Source of the DNA: Arcuatula senhousia
Lineage: Eukaryota > Mollusca > Bivalvia > Mytilida > Mytilidae
Direction: 5' to 3'
Assembly: GCA_963971305.1 (NCBI GenBank)
Contig: OZ020313.1
Span: forward strand, 23,633,260-23,697,259
DNA length: 64,000 bases
Numbering within the stretch: position 1 is the first letter of the stretch; every line of letters starts with the position of its first letter. Below the pieces are notes generated by a model that saw only the letters and a program-made list of their open reading frames with translations, made no database searches and was not told the origin of the DNA. Shown here in pieces: positions 35,716 to 47,030 of the stretch. Position numbers and translations under genes: made by a program.

Positions 35716-36975
35716 AGCTCACCTGGACCTTCGGTCCAGGTGAGCTATTACCATCACTTGGCGTCCGTCGTCGTCGTCGTCGTCGTCGTCGTCTGTCGTC
35801 GTCGTCGTCGTCGTCGTCGTCTGTTAACAATTTTTCAAAAATCTTCTCCTCTGAAACTACTGAACAGAATTTAATGAAACTTGGTATGAATGATCCTTAG
35901 GGTGTCCTGCACCAAACTTGTGTTTCGATTTTTGATCCGTCAAAAAACATGGCCACCGTTACTAAAAATAGACAAGGGGGTCAGACTACTGTTTTTGGCT
36001 CGTAAATCAAAAAAGTATAAGAGATAGATGAAATCTGATGCCACCCTACTGCTTCAGCATCAAAAGTTCTACAAAAGTCTCCATTTGTTCAAAGTTGTCA
36101 GATGATCCCTTATAGGGGTTACAGCCCCTTAAAGGTGAAAAATAGCGTTTTTGCATGTTTTTGGCCTATAGAATGAAAATTATTGTAGATAGAGAAAAGC
36201 TGTTGCTTGCTTAGATGTTCAGCTCATTTAGCTCTACAAAAGTCTCCATAGGGTCAAAGTTGTCAGATGACCCCTTATAGGGGTTACAGCCCCTTAAAGG
36301 CGAAAAATAGTGTTTTTGGCCTATAGAATGAAAACTATTGCAGATAGAGAAAAGCTGTTGCTTGCTTAAATGTTCAGCTCATTTAGCTCTACAAAAGTCT
36401 CCATAAGGTTAAAGTTGTCAGATGATCCCTTATAGGGGTTGCAGCCCCTTAATGGTGAAAAATAGCATTTTGCATGTTTTTGGCCTACAGAATGAAACTA
36501 TTGTAGATAGAGAAAAGCTGTTGCTTGCTTAAATGTTCAGCTCATTTAGCTCTACAAAAGTCTCCATAGGGTCAAAGTTGTCAGATGACCCCTTATAAGG
36601 GTTACAGCCCTTTAAAGGCGAAAAATATTGTTTTTGGCCTATAAAATGAAAACTATTGCAGATAGAGAAAAGCTGTTGCTTGCTAAAATGTTCAGCTCAT
36701 TTAGCTCTACAAAAGTCTCCATGGGGTCAAAGTTGTCAGATGACCCTTTATAGGGGTTAAAGCCCTTTATAGGCGAAAAATAGTGTTTTTGGCCTATAGA
36801 ATGAAAACTATTGCAGATAGAGAAAAGCTGTTGCTTGCTTAAATGTTCAGCTCATTTAGCTCTACAAAAGTCTTCATAGGGTTGAAGTTGTCAGATGACC
36901 CCTTACAGGGGTTACAGCCCTTTAAAGGCAAAAAATAGTGTTTTTGGCCTATAGAATGAAAACTATTGCAGATAT
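35716..36975 (+). mobile_element. hairpin-ended repeat with six about 154-bp internal units
   Basis: The 5' end TAGCTCACCTGGACCTTCGG folds with the following CCAGGTGAGCTA, then CGTCGTCGTCG runs (35768-35821). Units with 'ggcctatagaatgaaaactattg' and 'agatagagaaaagctgttgc' recur about every 154 bp from 36165 to 36944. The element stops abruptly near 36975 without the 3' hairpin seen at 4660, so it is truncated. It belongs with 1600-2190 and 3231-4680. Confidence 0.7.
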
Positions 36976-38571
36976 TTGTTGTGCCAATTGAATTGTCTTA
37001 TTTTTTAAAATCTGAACAAATAATGCTTACAATAACATGAATTATTTATGTAAAGAAATTCAAAATGATATGTCTGACAAATGACTGCGTGGGGCCACCA
37101 GACAATCTGCCCAACTTTGCACCAGCAAATTTCATATATACCTGTAGCTAGCTACATGTATATACATTTTTTAAGCCTGGGGAGGGAATCGAACCCTCGT
37201 ACGCAGAATCTCAGACATAATTGAATTTGAATTTTATAAAGTAATTTTATGTTGCACTTACTTTTGTATTCATATTAAAAAAAGATTTCACATAACAGAC
37301 TGTAACTTTAGCCTACTCCTAGAGAAGGAGCGTTTCCCACTCACAACCTCGTGGAGGTATTACAGCAGAGGAGCTATTTTTTTTTTTTAATTTATTCATT
37401 TTACAATTTTTTATTTTTTTACTATTTACAATACATTTATTTATTTTTTTTATTATTATTTTTTTTATTTACTTTTTTTTTTACAAAATGAAAGATTAAC
37501 AGAAAACTTTAATTCATTCATTTATTTTATTTTACTAAGAACAGATTTAAAAAAACTATACTTTTAGATTTACTAAAGTTAACTTTATAAAGAGAAATAT
37601 TTATATCCAATATTTTATCGTTTCCTCACAGCCTAGGCGAACAATGTAATTGATAACACACAGGGCTCGCGAGGAAACACCCAGCCAAAATTCCCCATTT
37701 TGATATAAGATTTTTTCAAACAAAAATGTTCTACTTTTAATTCAATTTATGCTCTTCCTGTTCCATAAATAAGATTTTTTATTATGTAATGTTTTACAAA
37801 ACAAGACTTCTTTATCATTTTACATACAATTCCCAGATTTTGACCCTTTATAGGGGTTAAAGCCCTTTATAGGCGAAAAATAGTGTTTTTGGCCTATAGA
37901 ATGAAAACTATTGCAGATAGAGAAAAACCAAAATTCCCACAGTTTAATAATTGTTTTAAATACTTATACTTTTTATAATTTACTGGTATTAACTTTCTAT
38001 TCAAATTTTAAATATTTTAGATTTGTTTTAATTTTTTTAGATTTACTTTTTATGGCTGAAAATGGTTAATGCCGTCAGTGGAAATGGATATAAAACTGTA
38101 AATTATGGAGGTGAGACAATTAAAGGTTTGAAAATTATTTAAATGTAGTCACATGCGAAAAGATTGGATTTGGTGGATGCAATTCAACTTAGAAGTGTGC
38201 AGTTACAAAAATGTATAGTTCTAAAGACAAATACAATTTACATGTAATATACAATATGATTACAAAGAAGACAAGTTTGAATCTAGATTATTAAAACAGT
38301 GCAGTAGGAATGAATAAACAGGTTTTCAGGACAAATTGCATAGAAATTCTAGGCAGATTCCTTTATGTGACAAATAAACATTGCATAAGTTATTAAAATG
38401 AACACAGAATGAGAAGTAACATAAATAAATTATTTGCTTTTTTCAATTTTCAGATATAAGATAACACAGTTAAATCTAAATGAACCAGAAATTGAAAATA
38501 AAAATAAAAAATTGAATTTTCACATTACTTGTAAATATATTGATAATTTTACTTTACACATATATCTAGTT
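36976..38571. other. A+T-rich intergenic stretch with one stray repeat fragment
   Basis: Homopolymeric T/A sequence dominates 37370-37500. At 37177-37202 the minus strand shows a tRNA-like T-arm (GAGGG TTCGATT CCCTC) but no box A or full cloverleaf. At 37844-37926 a piece of the preceding repeat reappears (separate entry). No exon is supported. Confidence 0.4.
37844..37926 (+). repeat. 83-bp duplicate of one internal unit of the 35.7-kb repeat
   Basis: The segment matches 36745-36828 of the upstream repeat, including the unit-specific variant 'taaagccctttataggcg'. It ends in 'agagaaaaacc', where the parent reads 'agagaaaagctg'. An isolated internal unit 1 kb away suggests a local template-switch copy or a deletion-inversion history rather than a separate insertion. 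Confidence 0.6.
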
Positions 38572-39488
38572 TTACTTCAAATTGTATATAAACTTACAAT
38601 TATTTGTTGTATCTCTCAACACATCCTTCAATTTCAGCTTGTTGGTCCTGGTGTATTGGACAGCTACATTGAGGGCTTGGCCAGGATGTGCTACTGGTCT
38701 TTTTGGTGGTAGAAGTGTGTTTCCTGGCACAAAATGAGGACTATCAGTTTCAAGTAACAGTTTACATAAAGGAATCTGCCTAGAAATTTCTATCATGTGG
38801 GGATCTACAGTCTTCTTTGTAATCATATTAGTTATACCAACCTTGAGATTTGAGAATGAAGATATGAACTGGTGGAGTGTTGGAATAGGCCCAGTGTAAC
38901 AGTGAAGATGAATCTTGTGTGTGGGAGGCATGTACTGTCTAAGGATTGATAAGGTATCTTCCTCTGCCTCTCTACAATGAACAACAAGAGGAATACTGTA
39001 TGCTTTGGCCATCTTGCAGTGCTCGGCAAAAATGTCTTTCTGTACATCTCGAGACTGGGGACCCTGAACATGGAAGTAGTCTAAGCCACATTCACCGATT
39101 CCAACAACTCCAGAACCAGCTTCTTTATAAAGACTGCAGGCAAGATCTAAAATGGAAGAACTGAACGAACCAAATTTTTTTGGATGACAGCCAATGGTTG
39201 AAAATATATTTTTTTTTACTAAAGAAGAGGGCTTTAAAGCTGTCTCCATCAAATGAAAAAACTCTGGGTATACAAAGTTGGTAATGCATCCACCAAAAGA
39301 GTCGGGATAAGAAAAATCGTCAATAGTAGTAAACTTACACTGATCCCACGAGTACAGGAAGTCCAGATGACAATGACTGTCCATATACTTTACCGATTGT
39401 CTGAAGTGGGTCAGTGGGCACTGGTTTCTTTGGCATTTATCAAACATGTACTCTGGGCATACTCCCTTAACATCTACATCTCTTACAA
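38572..39488 (-). CDS. TatD-type metal-dependent nuclease with N-terminal CCCH zinc finger (terminal exon)
   Basis: The exon starts after a TTTTTACAG acceptor (AG at 39489-39490) and ends with TAA at 38572. Downstream of the acceptor the frame gives a CCCH finger: C-x7-C-x4-C-x3-H in CPEYMFDKCQRNQCPLTH. The TatD hydrolase domain follows. Counting from Met at 39447, the ligands are H25 and H27 (DSHCHLD), E119 (GIGECGLDY), H157 (VVHCRE), H182 (LHCYTG) and D235 (LETDSPHF), the full two-metal set. TatD proteins are 3'-5' exonucleases or endonucleases of DNA or RNA; animal TATDN relatives exist. Starting at Met 39447 would lose the first zinc-finger Cys, so an upstream exon is expected. The only same-strand coding sequence nearby is the long ORF ending at 39573. 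The phase after the acceptor needs one base from that exon. Confidence 0.85.
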
Positions 39489-39572
39489 CTGTAAAAAGAA
39501 CTTGTGTAATAAATTGATATATTTAAAATAGATTATAGGCCAAAAACTTAATTATATTTTATATTGCACATT

Positions 39573-42500
39573 TTAAACACTTGTTAATTGTTGAAGTACA
39601 TTTATTACATCATCAATGTCACTGTCATCATTTATATCATCTAATTTAAAAAATTGAATTTCATTTGACAAAAAGTCAGCCTCAGTTAAGTTAAAATCTT
39701 CCTCATCAGAACCAGAATCAGAGCTAGAATAGTGTAAAGCTTCTTCTGGAACTGCTTGTAGTTGCTGTGCACTCAGGTTAGAAGAGGTTACTCTATTTGC
39801 ATTATCTGATGGCATGTTTTGACAAGAGTTGCCACATTTGCAACCAGGCCCACAGTTTTTCTTTTGTTTTTTACAACCACACTGGTTACCCTTACAATTA
39901 GATTTTAAGCAATTACAGCCAGAAGTCCAAAGTTTTATGTTGCTTGCAACTTTTTGTAAATTTTCTTGTGAATCCCAGCAGATTTCAAGTTTTTCATTAT
40001 TTATTTGCCAACCAAATTGATTTATATTAGGATAAGTTACAGTTTGTTTATTTGCTTGAAGCCAGACCTGATTAACCCAACATGATCTTAACCAATGAAA
40101 ATATAGCGCATCATCAGATGGTAAAAAAAAATCTTCACATGGAACTCTGCAATACAAAGCCTCTCTAATTTTGTTCAGCCAAAGTGTGTGAATATTTTTA
40201 GAATTCAAGTTAGGTTGAAAACAGGAATCAAATAATTTAACCGGTGTTTCAATGTTTTCTTTAAGAAAAGCTGATGAGCATTTCCTCCAAAATTCACATC
40301 CAACCAAACTCAAAAAAGCAAGAAATCCATGACTGTTTGCTTCAGTTCTGGTGTCACTAAGTTTACCAGGGCAACCAGTGTGTAATCCAGATGTTATGAA
40401 ATCAGTATATTTAAAAAGAGTTTGGTAAAAAGAGGTTTTTCCATGATCTCTGAAAAATGATGTATAATCAGAACCAGTTATTATATATAAGCACTGAAAG
40501 ATTTTACACAAATCATGTTTATCTAGGCATGCTAATTCAGGATCATTTTCGAAACTTGATTGCAACTTGTTTAAATTAAGAAACATGTTTTCATTTTTAA
40601 ATTTTAGTTGGACAGTTATATTTTTACTTTCACTGTGCATTAATGGTAAACCAATATGATATGTGTCATTATCTGGGGAGTAGACTAAAAAGGTTTTACA
40701 CATTGAAACACTAAGATGAAGCCAAACCCGGCTGTCACCTTCAGAAATGTTTGATGCTAAGTAAGGGGCAAACTGAATTTCATTATTTATAACTGATAAA
40801 GCAATTAATGGATTAGAAAAACCTCCACCAATGAAAAATTTCTGTTCAGAAGACAATGCGATTTTTGAAAAATCAAGAAACGTGCGACATACTAGTTCCA
40901 CAAGTTCTTGTTTATTTTTACGGTTTGCCAAAAAGTTTTGCCAATTAACAGGAATTAAAGCGTTCTCATGTACTGGAATAGCATTACTAGTTTTTTGTTT
41001 GTCATCCCTCCGTCTTCTTTCAATGTCTTTTGGACTAACAGAGGGATTTTGATCATCAAAAACAAAGTGAATCTCTTTTGCACCTTTATAAATATAGGGA
41101 ATAACCCATCTATTATACAAAGAAACCAAATAATCTGAAAAAGTCTTATTTGATGAAATCAAAGGTTTTGAGTTCAAAATAAACATGCCATCTATTATAA
41201 CACATTCAGGTGAAAAATTAAGAGTTCTGCTGAAAGCTTCTGGATATCTAGAATGTAAAATGTTTAGAGTTTTTGATTTGTCTCCTTTGTATGGTAAGCC
41301 ATCATGATCAGCAATAGCTTTAGGCAGAGATATGAATTGGTGGAGGTCTTGTATCGGAATGTTTTTATCTTTTGACCAACTTATTTGCTTTCTTAGAAGG
41401 GTATTCTCAAGATGTGAATCCTTAAGTTCTCTTTTGTATTTAGATAGAGTTTTTGTTTTTACTGCAAATGTTGAAATCTTTTTAGTTTTATTATAGCGAA
41501 ATATTTTTTCTTTTTTACATGTTGTTACATATTTTACAAGGGCATCTTTTGCTAATTTATGCAAATTAAGCAAATCTTCTCTTTGCAATGAATTTGCTAC
41601 AACCTTATCATTAAAAGCATGAGACAGTTTCTTATTTTGATCAACTTGAAAAATATTTCCTGTTTTAATTTTTTCAATATATTTTAATATATTTTCCTCT
41701 TCATACTCTTTTCTAAAAGTAGAAACTGCTGGATTGTGCTTTTTAATTTTAAGTTGATCTTTAATGTTTGCCAAAAATTTAGCACGGTAAGGAATATAAT
41801 GAACTAATTTTGACAAAACAGGGACTGAATAGTTGTTTAAAGCATTTTTAACTTCACGGTTTATGCAACTCTCATGTGCCTCATCTAACCCCTGACTGTG
41901 CATAAATCTACCAGATATATCCACAACCCATCCACCATTACTCAAATATTCTATCACCGTCTCAGGAAAATTTTTTAAGTCAGCAATATGCTGAGGAAGT
42001 AACCTTGAATAATAGGTACTGTCAGTTATTTGAGCAATTTTTGCTATATGTTTTAAACAGTAATTTCTTAAAGACCAATTGCCACTTCGTATAGCAATAA
42101 AATATGCTACATAAATTAATCCATCAATATGCAAGAAATTACTCCAAAATTTAAAATTTTCATTTGTAGAAGAAATTTTGTCTATAATATCAGAAAATTC
42201 TACAAGAAAGTCTGGAATAAGATTCAAAAGTTCAGTAATTTTGTTACTTTGGTCTAAGTTTTCATTATCCAAAATTAAAGAAACTTTTGTTAAAGTAAAG
42301 TTGTTTACATTAGCTATTTTGCCAAGCTTTACATGTGAAAGTATAACATCAATTTGATGTCTGAACATTGCTTCCCATATTTGCAGTAGGAAATGGTGTG
42401 TTTTATCAAAGTTCAGAGCTTGTGCAACAGAAGTGGCAGTAGCACCATGGTGAAACATATCTATTAAGTCTTTCAATCCAGCATCAAGATATAATTTCAT

Positions 42501-44039
42501 AATCATTTTCTGGTAGTTTTTTAATATATGCCAGTCACCAGGGAAAGGTAAAAGCCAGTTTAATTCATCTTTTAATTCTTGTTTTAGTTTAACTAAATGG
42601 TCATAAGTTTTTCCATCACCCACAACAACAAGTTGTTTAATTTCCAATCCAATATTAAAATCTTTATGTAACTGGTCTAAAACATTTTTTAATGTCTCTG
42701 CACTATCTGCATTTTGATCAAGTAGAGAATGAAACTTTATGGTAGATTTCTCATTTTCTTTTGTTGTTTGATTTTTACAAAGAAAATCTTGTAAATTTGG
42801 TGTTTGTTTTTGTTTGTTATCTGTTGCCAGCTTTTCTAAGCAGTATTGACCAATAGATAAATAAATTTGTTTATGTTCAGTAATTTCATCAGCATTCATA
42901 TCAAAGTCTACTTCCTCAAATGAATAATTAAGTTCTTCTATAAATGAAGGATCAAAAACTTTCTGTTGAATAGCAGTTTTTATAGGATTATCCTTAGATA
43001 TTTTACAATTATGTATTTTATATGATGGAACATTGACCCTTCTCTTTCTATACCTTGGAACAGTTTTGACTTCATTTATTTCTTTGTAAATTTTTAAGAT
43101 TGATGTGAGGCTAGGATTAAATGAATTATAAATAGACAAACTTTTGATTTCTTTTAAATCCATACTTTCACTGAATAAATCACTGTCAAACAAGTCTCTT
43201 TTATTTATGAGAGGGTAATACATATTATTCTTGTGTATAAAGTTAAATGAATGTTGACTGCTTGCTTGTGGTGATATAGTTCTAGAGATTTCTATATTGT
43301 TTTCACCATTTTCTTCATAAATATTAATACAACTACCAGAAACAAAAGCCAGAGAAATTAAATCTAATGTAACCAAGTTTCTGTTTAAGTCAAAGAGGTA
43401 CAACTCATGATTCAGGTGTTCTTCTGAATTAAACTCTGATAAGTTTTGGAAACTTTGATCATTAAGAAGCTCTGAGTCGGACAGGATTGCATCAAAACAT
43501 GCAGACATTATATGTTTTGTCATTTCATCTTCATATTCTTTATCCTTTAAATTGACATATGCACCCAAATCATCTCTTGTTGCAAACAAAAGTGTAAAAC
43601 TTAACAAAATGACAGCTGACTTATAAAGTGAAAGTAATTGGGAATTAGATGAATGATTTATGGTGTAAAATTCAGTGTTATTATGAAAATATTTTGGACC
43701 TGACAGTAACATTATTTCATCACTAGGTTTTAGTTTTAATGTTGATGGTTTTGGTTGTACAAGTTGTACAGATGTACCATCAAATCCCCTATGGATGTCA
43801 GTGGATTTAACTGCAGCATAAGCTGACCTTTTATTAATGTTGTCAACAGATGCAACTGTAAAAGATGATAAAGACAAATCAAATTCAAGATTGTTTGAAT
43901 GATTTTCAGAATTGAAATGTAAAATACAGAATACCCGCATTGGCATTATACAAATTAAAGAATAAGAGTTGAGGAATACAGAATTAATGAAATGTAATTT
44001 AAGATATAAAATATGAAATATAAAATATAGAATTGTCAA
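39573..44039 (-). CDS. long intronless ORF: DUF6589-like, PIN/FEN-like and CXC-type domains
   Basis: The ORF has 1,488 codons from the ATG at 44039. The first 31 residues look like chance hydrophobic read-through, so the ATG at 43946 (1,457 residues) is my preferred start. Residues about 430-745 resemble DUF6589, a domain of transposon-like eukaryotic proteins: VVGDGKTYDHL (472), PGDWHILKNY (500) and GLDEAHESCIN (717). Residues 945-1200 carry spaced acids as in PIN/FEN-like nucleases: D950 (IIDGMF), D995-D996 (FVFDD), E1100-D1102 (EGDSR), D1123/D1125 (SPDND) and D1191 (ITGSDYTSF). This resembles the EADTR...TGCDT proteins common in invertebrates. Residues 1375-1406 hold nine cysteines in a CXC-like pattern. 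The tail is acidic. Its length, lack of introns and LINE neighbour suggest a mobile element or domesticated derivative. DUF6589 assignment is by eye. Confidence 0.7.
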   Translation of the reverse strand: MTILYFIFHILYLKLHFINSVFLNSYSLICIMPMRVFCILHFNSENHSNNLEFDLSLSSFTVASVDNINKRSAYAAVKSTDIHRGFDGTSVQLVQPKPSTLKLKPSDEIMLLSGPKYFHNNTEFYTINHSSNSQLLSLYKSAVILLSFTLLFATRDDLGAYVNLKDKEYEDEMTKHIMSACFDAILSDSELLNDQSFQNLSEFNSEEHLNHELYLFDLNRNLVTLDLISLAFVSGSCINIYEENGENNIEISRTISPQASSQHSFNFIHKNNMYYPLINKRDLFDSDLFSESMDLKEIKSLSIYNSFNPSLTSILKIYKEINEVKTVPRYRKRRVNVPSYKIHNCKISKDNPIKTAIQQKVFDPSFIEELNYSFEEVDFDMNADEITEHKQIYLSIGQYCLEKLATDNKQKQTPNLQDFLCKNQTTKENEKSTIKFHSLLDQNADSAETLKNVLDQLHKDFNIGLEIKQLVVVGDGKTYDHLVKLKQELKDELNWLLPFPGDWHILKNYQKMIMKLYLDAGLKDLIDMFHHGATATSVAQALNFDKTHHFLLQIWEAMFRHQIDVILSHVKLGKIANVNNFTLTKVSLILDNENLDQSNKITELLNLIPDFLVEFSDIIDKISSTNENFKFWSNFLHIDGLIYVAYFIAIRSGNWSLRNYCLKHIAKIAQITDSTYYSRLLPQHIADLKNFPETVIEYLSNGGWVVDISGRFMHSQGLDEAHESCINREVKNALNNYSVPVLSKLVHYIPYRAKFLANIKDQLKIKKHNPAVSTFRKEYEEENILKYIEKIKTGNIFQVDQNKKLSHAFNDKVVANSLQREDLLNLHKLAKDALVKYVTTCKKEKIFRYNKTKKISTFAVKTKTLSKYKRELKDSHLENTLLRKQISWSKDKNIPIQDLHQFISLPKAIADHDGLPYKGDKSKTLNILHSRYPEAFSRTLNFSPECVIIDGMFILNSKPLISSNKTFSDYLVSLYNRWVIPYIYKGAKEIHFVFDDQNPSVSPKDIERRRRDDKQKTSNAIPVHENALIPVNWQNFLANRKNKQELVELVCRTFLDFSKIALSSEQKFFIGGGFSNPLIALSVINNEIQFAPYLASNISEGDSRVWLHLSVSMCKTFLVYSPDNDTYHIGLPLMHSESKNITVQLKFKNENMFLNLNKLQSSFENDPELACLDKHDLCKIFQCLYIITGSDYTSFFRDHGKTSFYQTLFKYTDFITSGLHTGCPGKLSDTRTEANSHGFLAFLSLVGCEFWRKCSSAFLKENIETPVKLFDSCFQPNLNSKNIHTLWLNKIREALYCRVPCEDFFLPSDDALYFHWLRSCWVNQVWLQANKQTVTYPNINQFGWQINNEKLEICWDSQENLQKVASNIKLWTSGCNCLKSNCKGNQCGCKKQKKNCGPGCKCGNSCQNMPSDNANRVTSSNLSAQQLQAVPEEALHYSSSDSGSDEEDFNLTEADFLSNEIQFFKLDDINDDSDIDDVINVLQQLTSV

Positions 44040-44405
44040 AATAGAATAGAGAAAATGTAAAATAAGAAATAAAGAATATAAAATAAATGAAACAGAAAAT
44101 AAGAATTGAAAATATAAAATTTTTGAAGGTGGCGGAGATTACCTTCCATAGTAAACGAGCCGAATGTGTATTTGGTCCAAAAATTGTTAATTTATAATAT
44201 ATCAGTGACGAATCTCGCGTTTCAATTTTTACACTTTGTGTGCACTTTTCATTTTTTGTGAAAATATCATTTTTAGAAAGACTTTTAATTTGGAAATGAA
44301 CAAACTTGAAGTTCAGGATCATGGCAGAATATTGAAAATCTTATGTTATCATGTGAACAAAGTGAGGGCTAACTGTGTTTTTAAATTAAAATTTACATAA
44401 AACCA

Positions 44406-47030
44406 ATGTTCATTTGGTTAGTATTTCCACAACAATTTTACAACTTAAATAAGTCAGATATTAACAGGAGGGAATTAAAAATTGCCTCTAAACAATATAA
44501 AGCAGAGATGAACAAATCTTTCCTCGATTACCAATTTAAATTAGAAAACGAAATCAGAAACACATCTGAATCAGACTCGCGTGACTTATGGAAAATTTTA
44601 AATAGATTTAGTTGTACTAAGAATGATTCAGAGATAGATTTAAATATAAATAATTTATATGAATATTTCAAAGCATTAAACACCGATGATGATGTAGATA
44701 ATGCTGACTTTATTCTTCCTGATATTAGTTTTGAACTTAGTGACGAACTTTTAAATGATGAAATAACGGAGGAAGAAGTCATTTCTGCTATTAGAGATCT
44801 GAAAAATGGTAAAGCTTCAGGCTATGATAATATTGTTAATGAGCATATCAAGGCATCAATTCACATTCTTATGCCTTTATATTTAAAGCTTTTTAATAAA
44901 ATTTTAGATACTGGTATAATTCCTGAAGTATGGACACTTGGCATTATCATACCTATCTATAAAAACAAGGGTGACCCTGCAAGTCCGGACTCATATAGAG
45001 GAATTACATTGGTATCGTCATTGGGTAAACTTTTCACAGCTATTTTGAATAACAGACTGACAAAATTTGCAGATTATATGAATACCATTCCAGACGCTCA
45101 AGCAGGGTTCAGGAAGGGGTATTCAACCATTGATAACATTTTTTGTCTTCATGTGTTGATTGAGCTTTATCTTTCTATGGGCAAAAAGCTATATTGTACC
45201 TTTATCGATTTTAGAAAGGCGTTCGACACAGTCTGGAGGGTGGGTCTTTGGCAAAAGCTGGTCAAAAATAATGTTACGGGGAAACTCTTAAAGGTCATTT
45301 ATAATATGTATGATAATATCAAATCTTGTGTTAAACTACAAAATATTATTTCAGGATTTTTCTCATGTGATATTGGTGTTCGTCAAGGGGAAAATTTATC
45401 ACCCTTCTTGTTTTCAATTTTTTTATCAGACCTGGAAGAATTTTTTGTTCAAAACGATATTAAAGGCTTACAAGACATAAAAGCTAATTTTGAAGTACAT
45501 TTAAGGGTATTTATCCTGATTTTTGTTCTTTTATATGCAGATGACACTATCATTTTGGCTGAAAGTGTGTCTGACTTGCAAAATTCTTTATTGGTATTTG
45601 AACAATACTGCACTTTGTGGAAACTTTCAGTTAATGTTGAGAAGACAAAAGCTGTAGTCTTTCATAAAAGGAGAATAAGACAACAGCCTGATTTTATATT
45701 ATTTGGCAAACATATTGAGATCGTCGACTCTTTCTCGTATCTGGGTTTGTTTTTTAATTTTAATGGACATTTTTCCTTAGCAAAGAAAAAGTTAAAAAAT
45801 CAAGCACAAAAGGCACTATATTCTCTTTATGGAAAAATTAGAAATATTTGTATACCAGTTGACTTACAATTTAAATTGTTCGATTCGCTCATAGAGCCCA
45901 TACTTTTATACTCTTGCGAGGTCTGGGGTTTTGAAAATATTCAAATCTTAGAACAGCTACACTTGAAATTTCTTAAACGTACATTATCATTTCGCTCAAG
46001 TACTCCAAATTTTATGGTGTATGGGGAATCAGGAAGAGTCCCTCTTGCTATTGATGTAAAGATAAGAATGTTAAATTTTTGGAGCAATTTACTTATGAAT
46101 AATAATAAGCTGTCAGGGAAATTATATTCATTGTTATTATGTATGCACAAAAGAGAACTTTGTAACTCCAAATGGATAGAATGTATTAAATCAATACTTA
46201 ATGATACAGGTTTAGCTTATGTATGGGAAAATCAGTGTGTTTTGGGTAAAGCAGATACTAAGCTATACATTAAACAGATTTTGAAGGATCAATTTATACA
46301 AAAATGGTTTAGTGATATGGATAGCTCTTCTAGGGGCTCTTTTTATTCACTTTTCAAAAATTCTTTTGTTATGGAAAAATATCTTATTAAATTAAAGAAA
46401 CCACACAGAATCCAAATATGTAGGCTAAGGTGCTGTAATATAAAATTTCCTATTGAAACGGGCAGATGGAATAACATCGCCCGGGAAGATCGTATTTGTA
46501 ATCTCTGTGATACCAATGCTATAGGTTCAGAATTTCATTATTTATTTTGTTGTGAGAACGAACAGATACTGCAGCTAAGACATAAATTCATCCCCAGATA
46601 TTACTTCACATATCCACGAGACGATAAATTGAAAGGATTACTCTCTCTGTGTAATGTTCCAGTATTATCAAATTTGGCTATTTTTATTCAGAAGATTTCC
46701 AGATTATTATGAAAATATATACCTACAGAATAGTCATTATATCCCTTTTTATCATAGAATTAATTTCTTACTACTTTCACTTTATACATCATGGAAACAT
46801 TAGCACGTGGTAGTCTAATTTTATCTGAAGAAGTACCTGTAGATTTAAATTGCTGAACCGTATCATGTTGTTCTCACTCTATTATCATGATATTATGTAT
46901 TGTATTTTGTATATTGTTGATTTAAATGTCTGCTCTGTTCGTCATGTATATATACTGTATTACTTATGTACCTCTTGTTACGGCTGTATGTCGTCTGAGT
47001 GAATAATAAAATCTTGAAATCTTGAAATCA
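44406..47030 (+). mobile_element. 5'-truncated LINE with open reverse transcriptase ORF
   Basis: The ORF at 44406-46712 (768 codons) has no internal stop. Reverse transcriptase motifs in order: KNGKASGYDNI (133), IIPIYKNKGD (181), D268 in FIDFRKAFDTVW, GVRQGENLSPFLF (324-336) and YADD (377-380). The C-terminus has a Cys/His knuckle-like segment, CNLCDTNAIGSEFHYLFCC. There is no apurinic-type endonuclease domain, and the first residues do not look native, so the copy is 5'-truncated near 44400-44440. A 3' UTR of about 290 bp ends with AATAAAAT and two TCTTGAAA repeats (47003-47026), as in CR1/L2-type tails; I leave the clade open. It lies head-to-head with the minus-strand ORF, 366 bp from its first ATG. 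Confidence 0.85.

Noticed and set aside
37170..37205. tRNA gene on the minus strand
   Set aside because: Only a T-arm-like stem-loop with a B-box is present; no box A, acceptor pairing or anticodon arm could be built.
44039..44322. 107-codon minus-strand ORF as an upstream exon of the long ORF
   Set aside because: Mostly low-complexity Phe/Ile/Tyr translation of A+T-rich DNA, with no convincing donor-acceptor pair to the long ORF.
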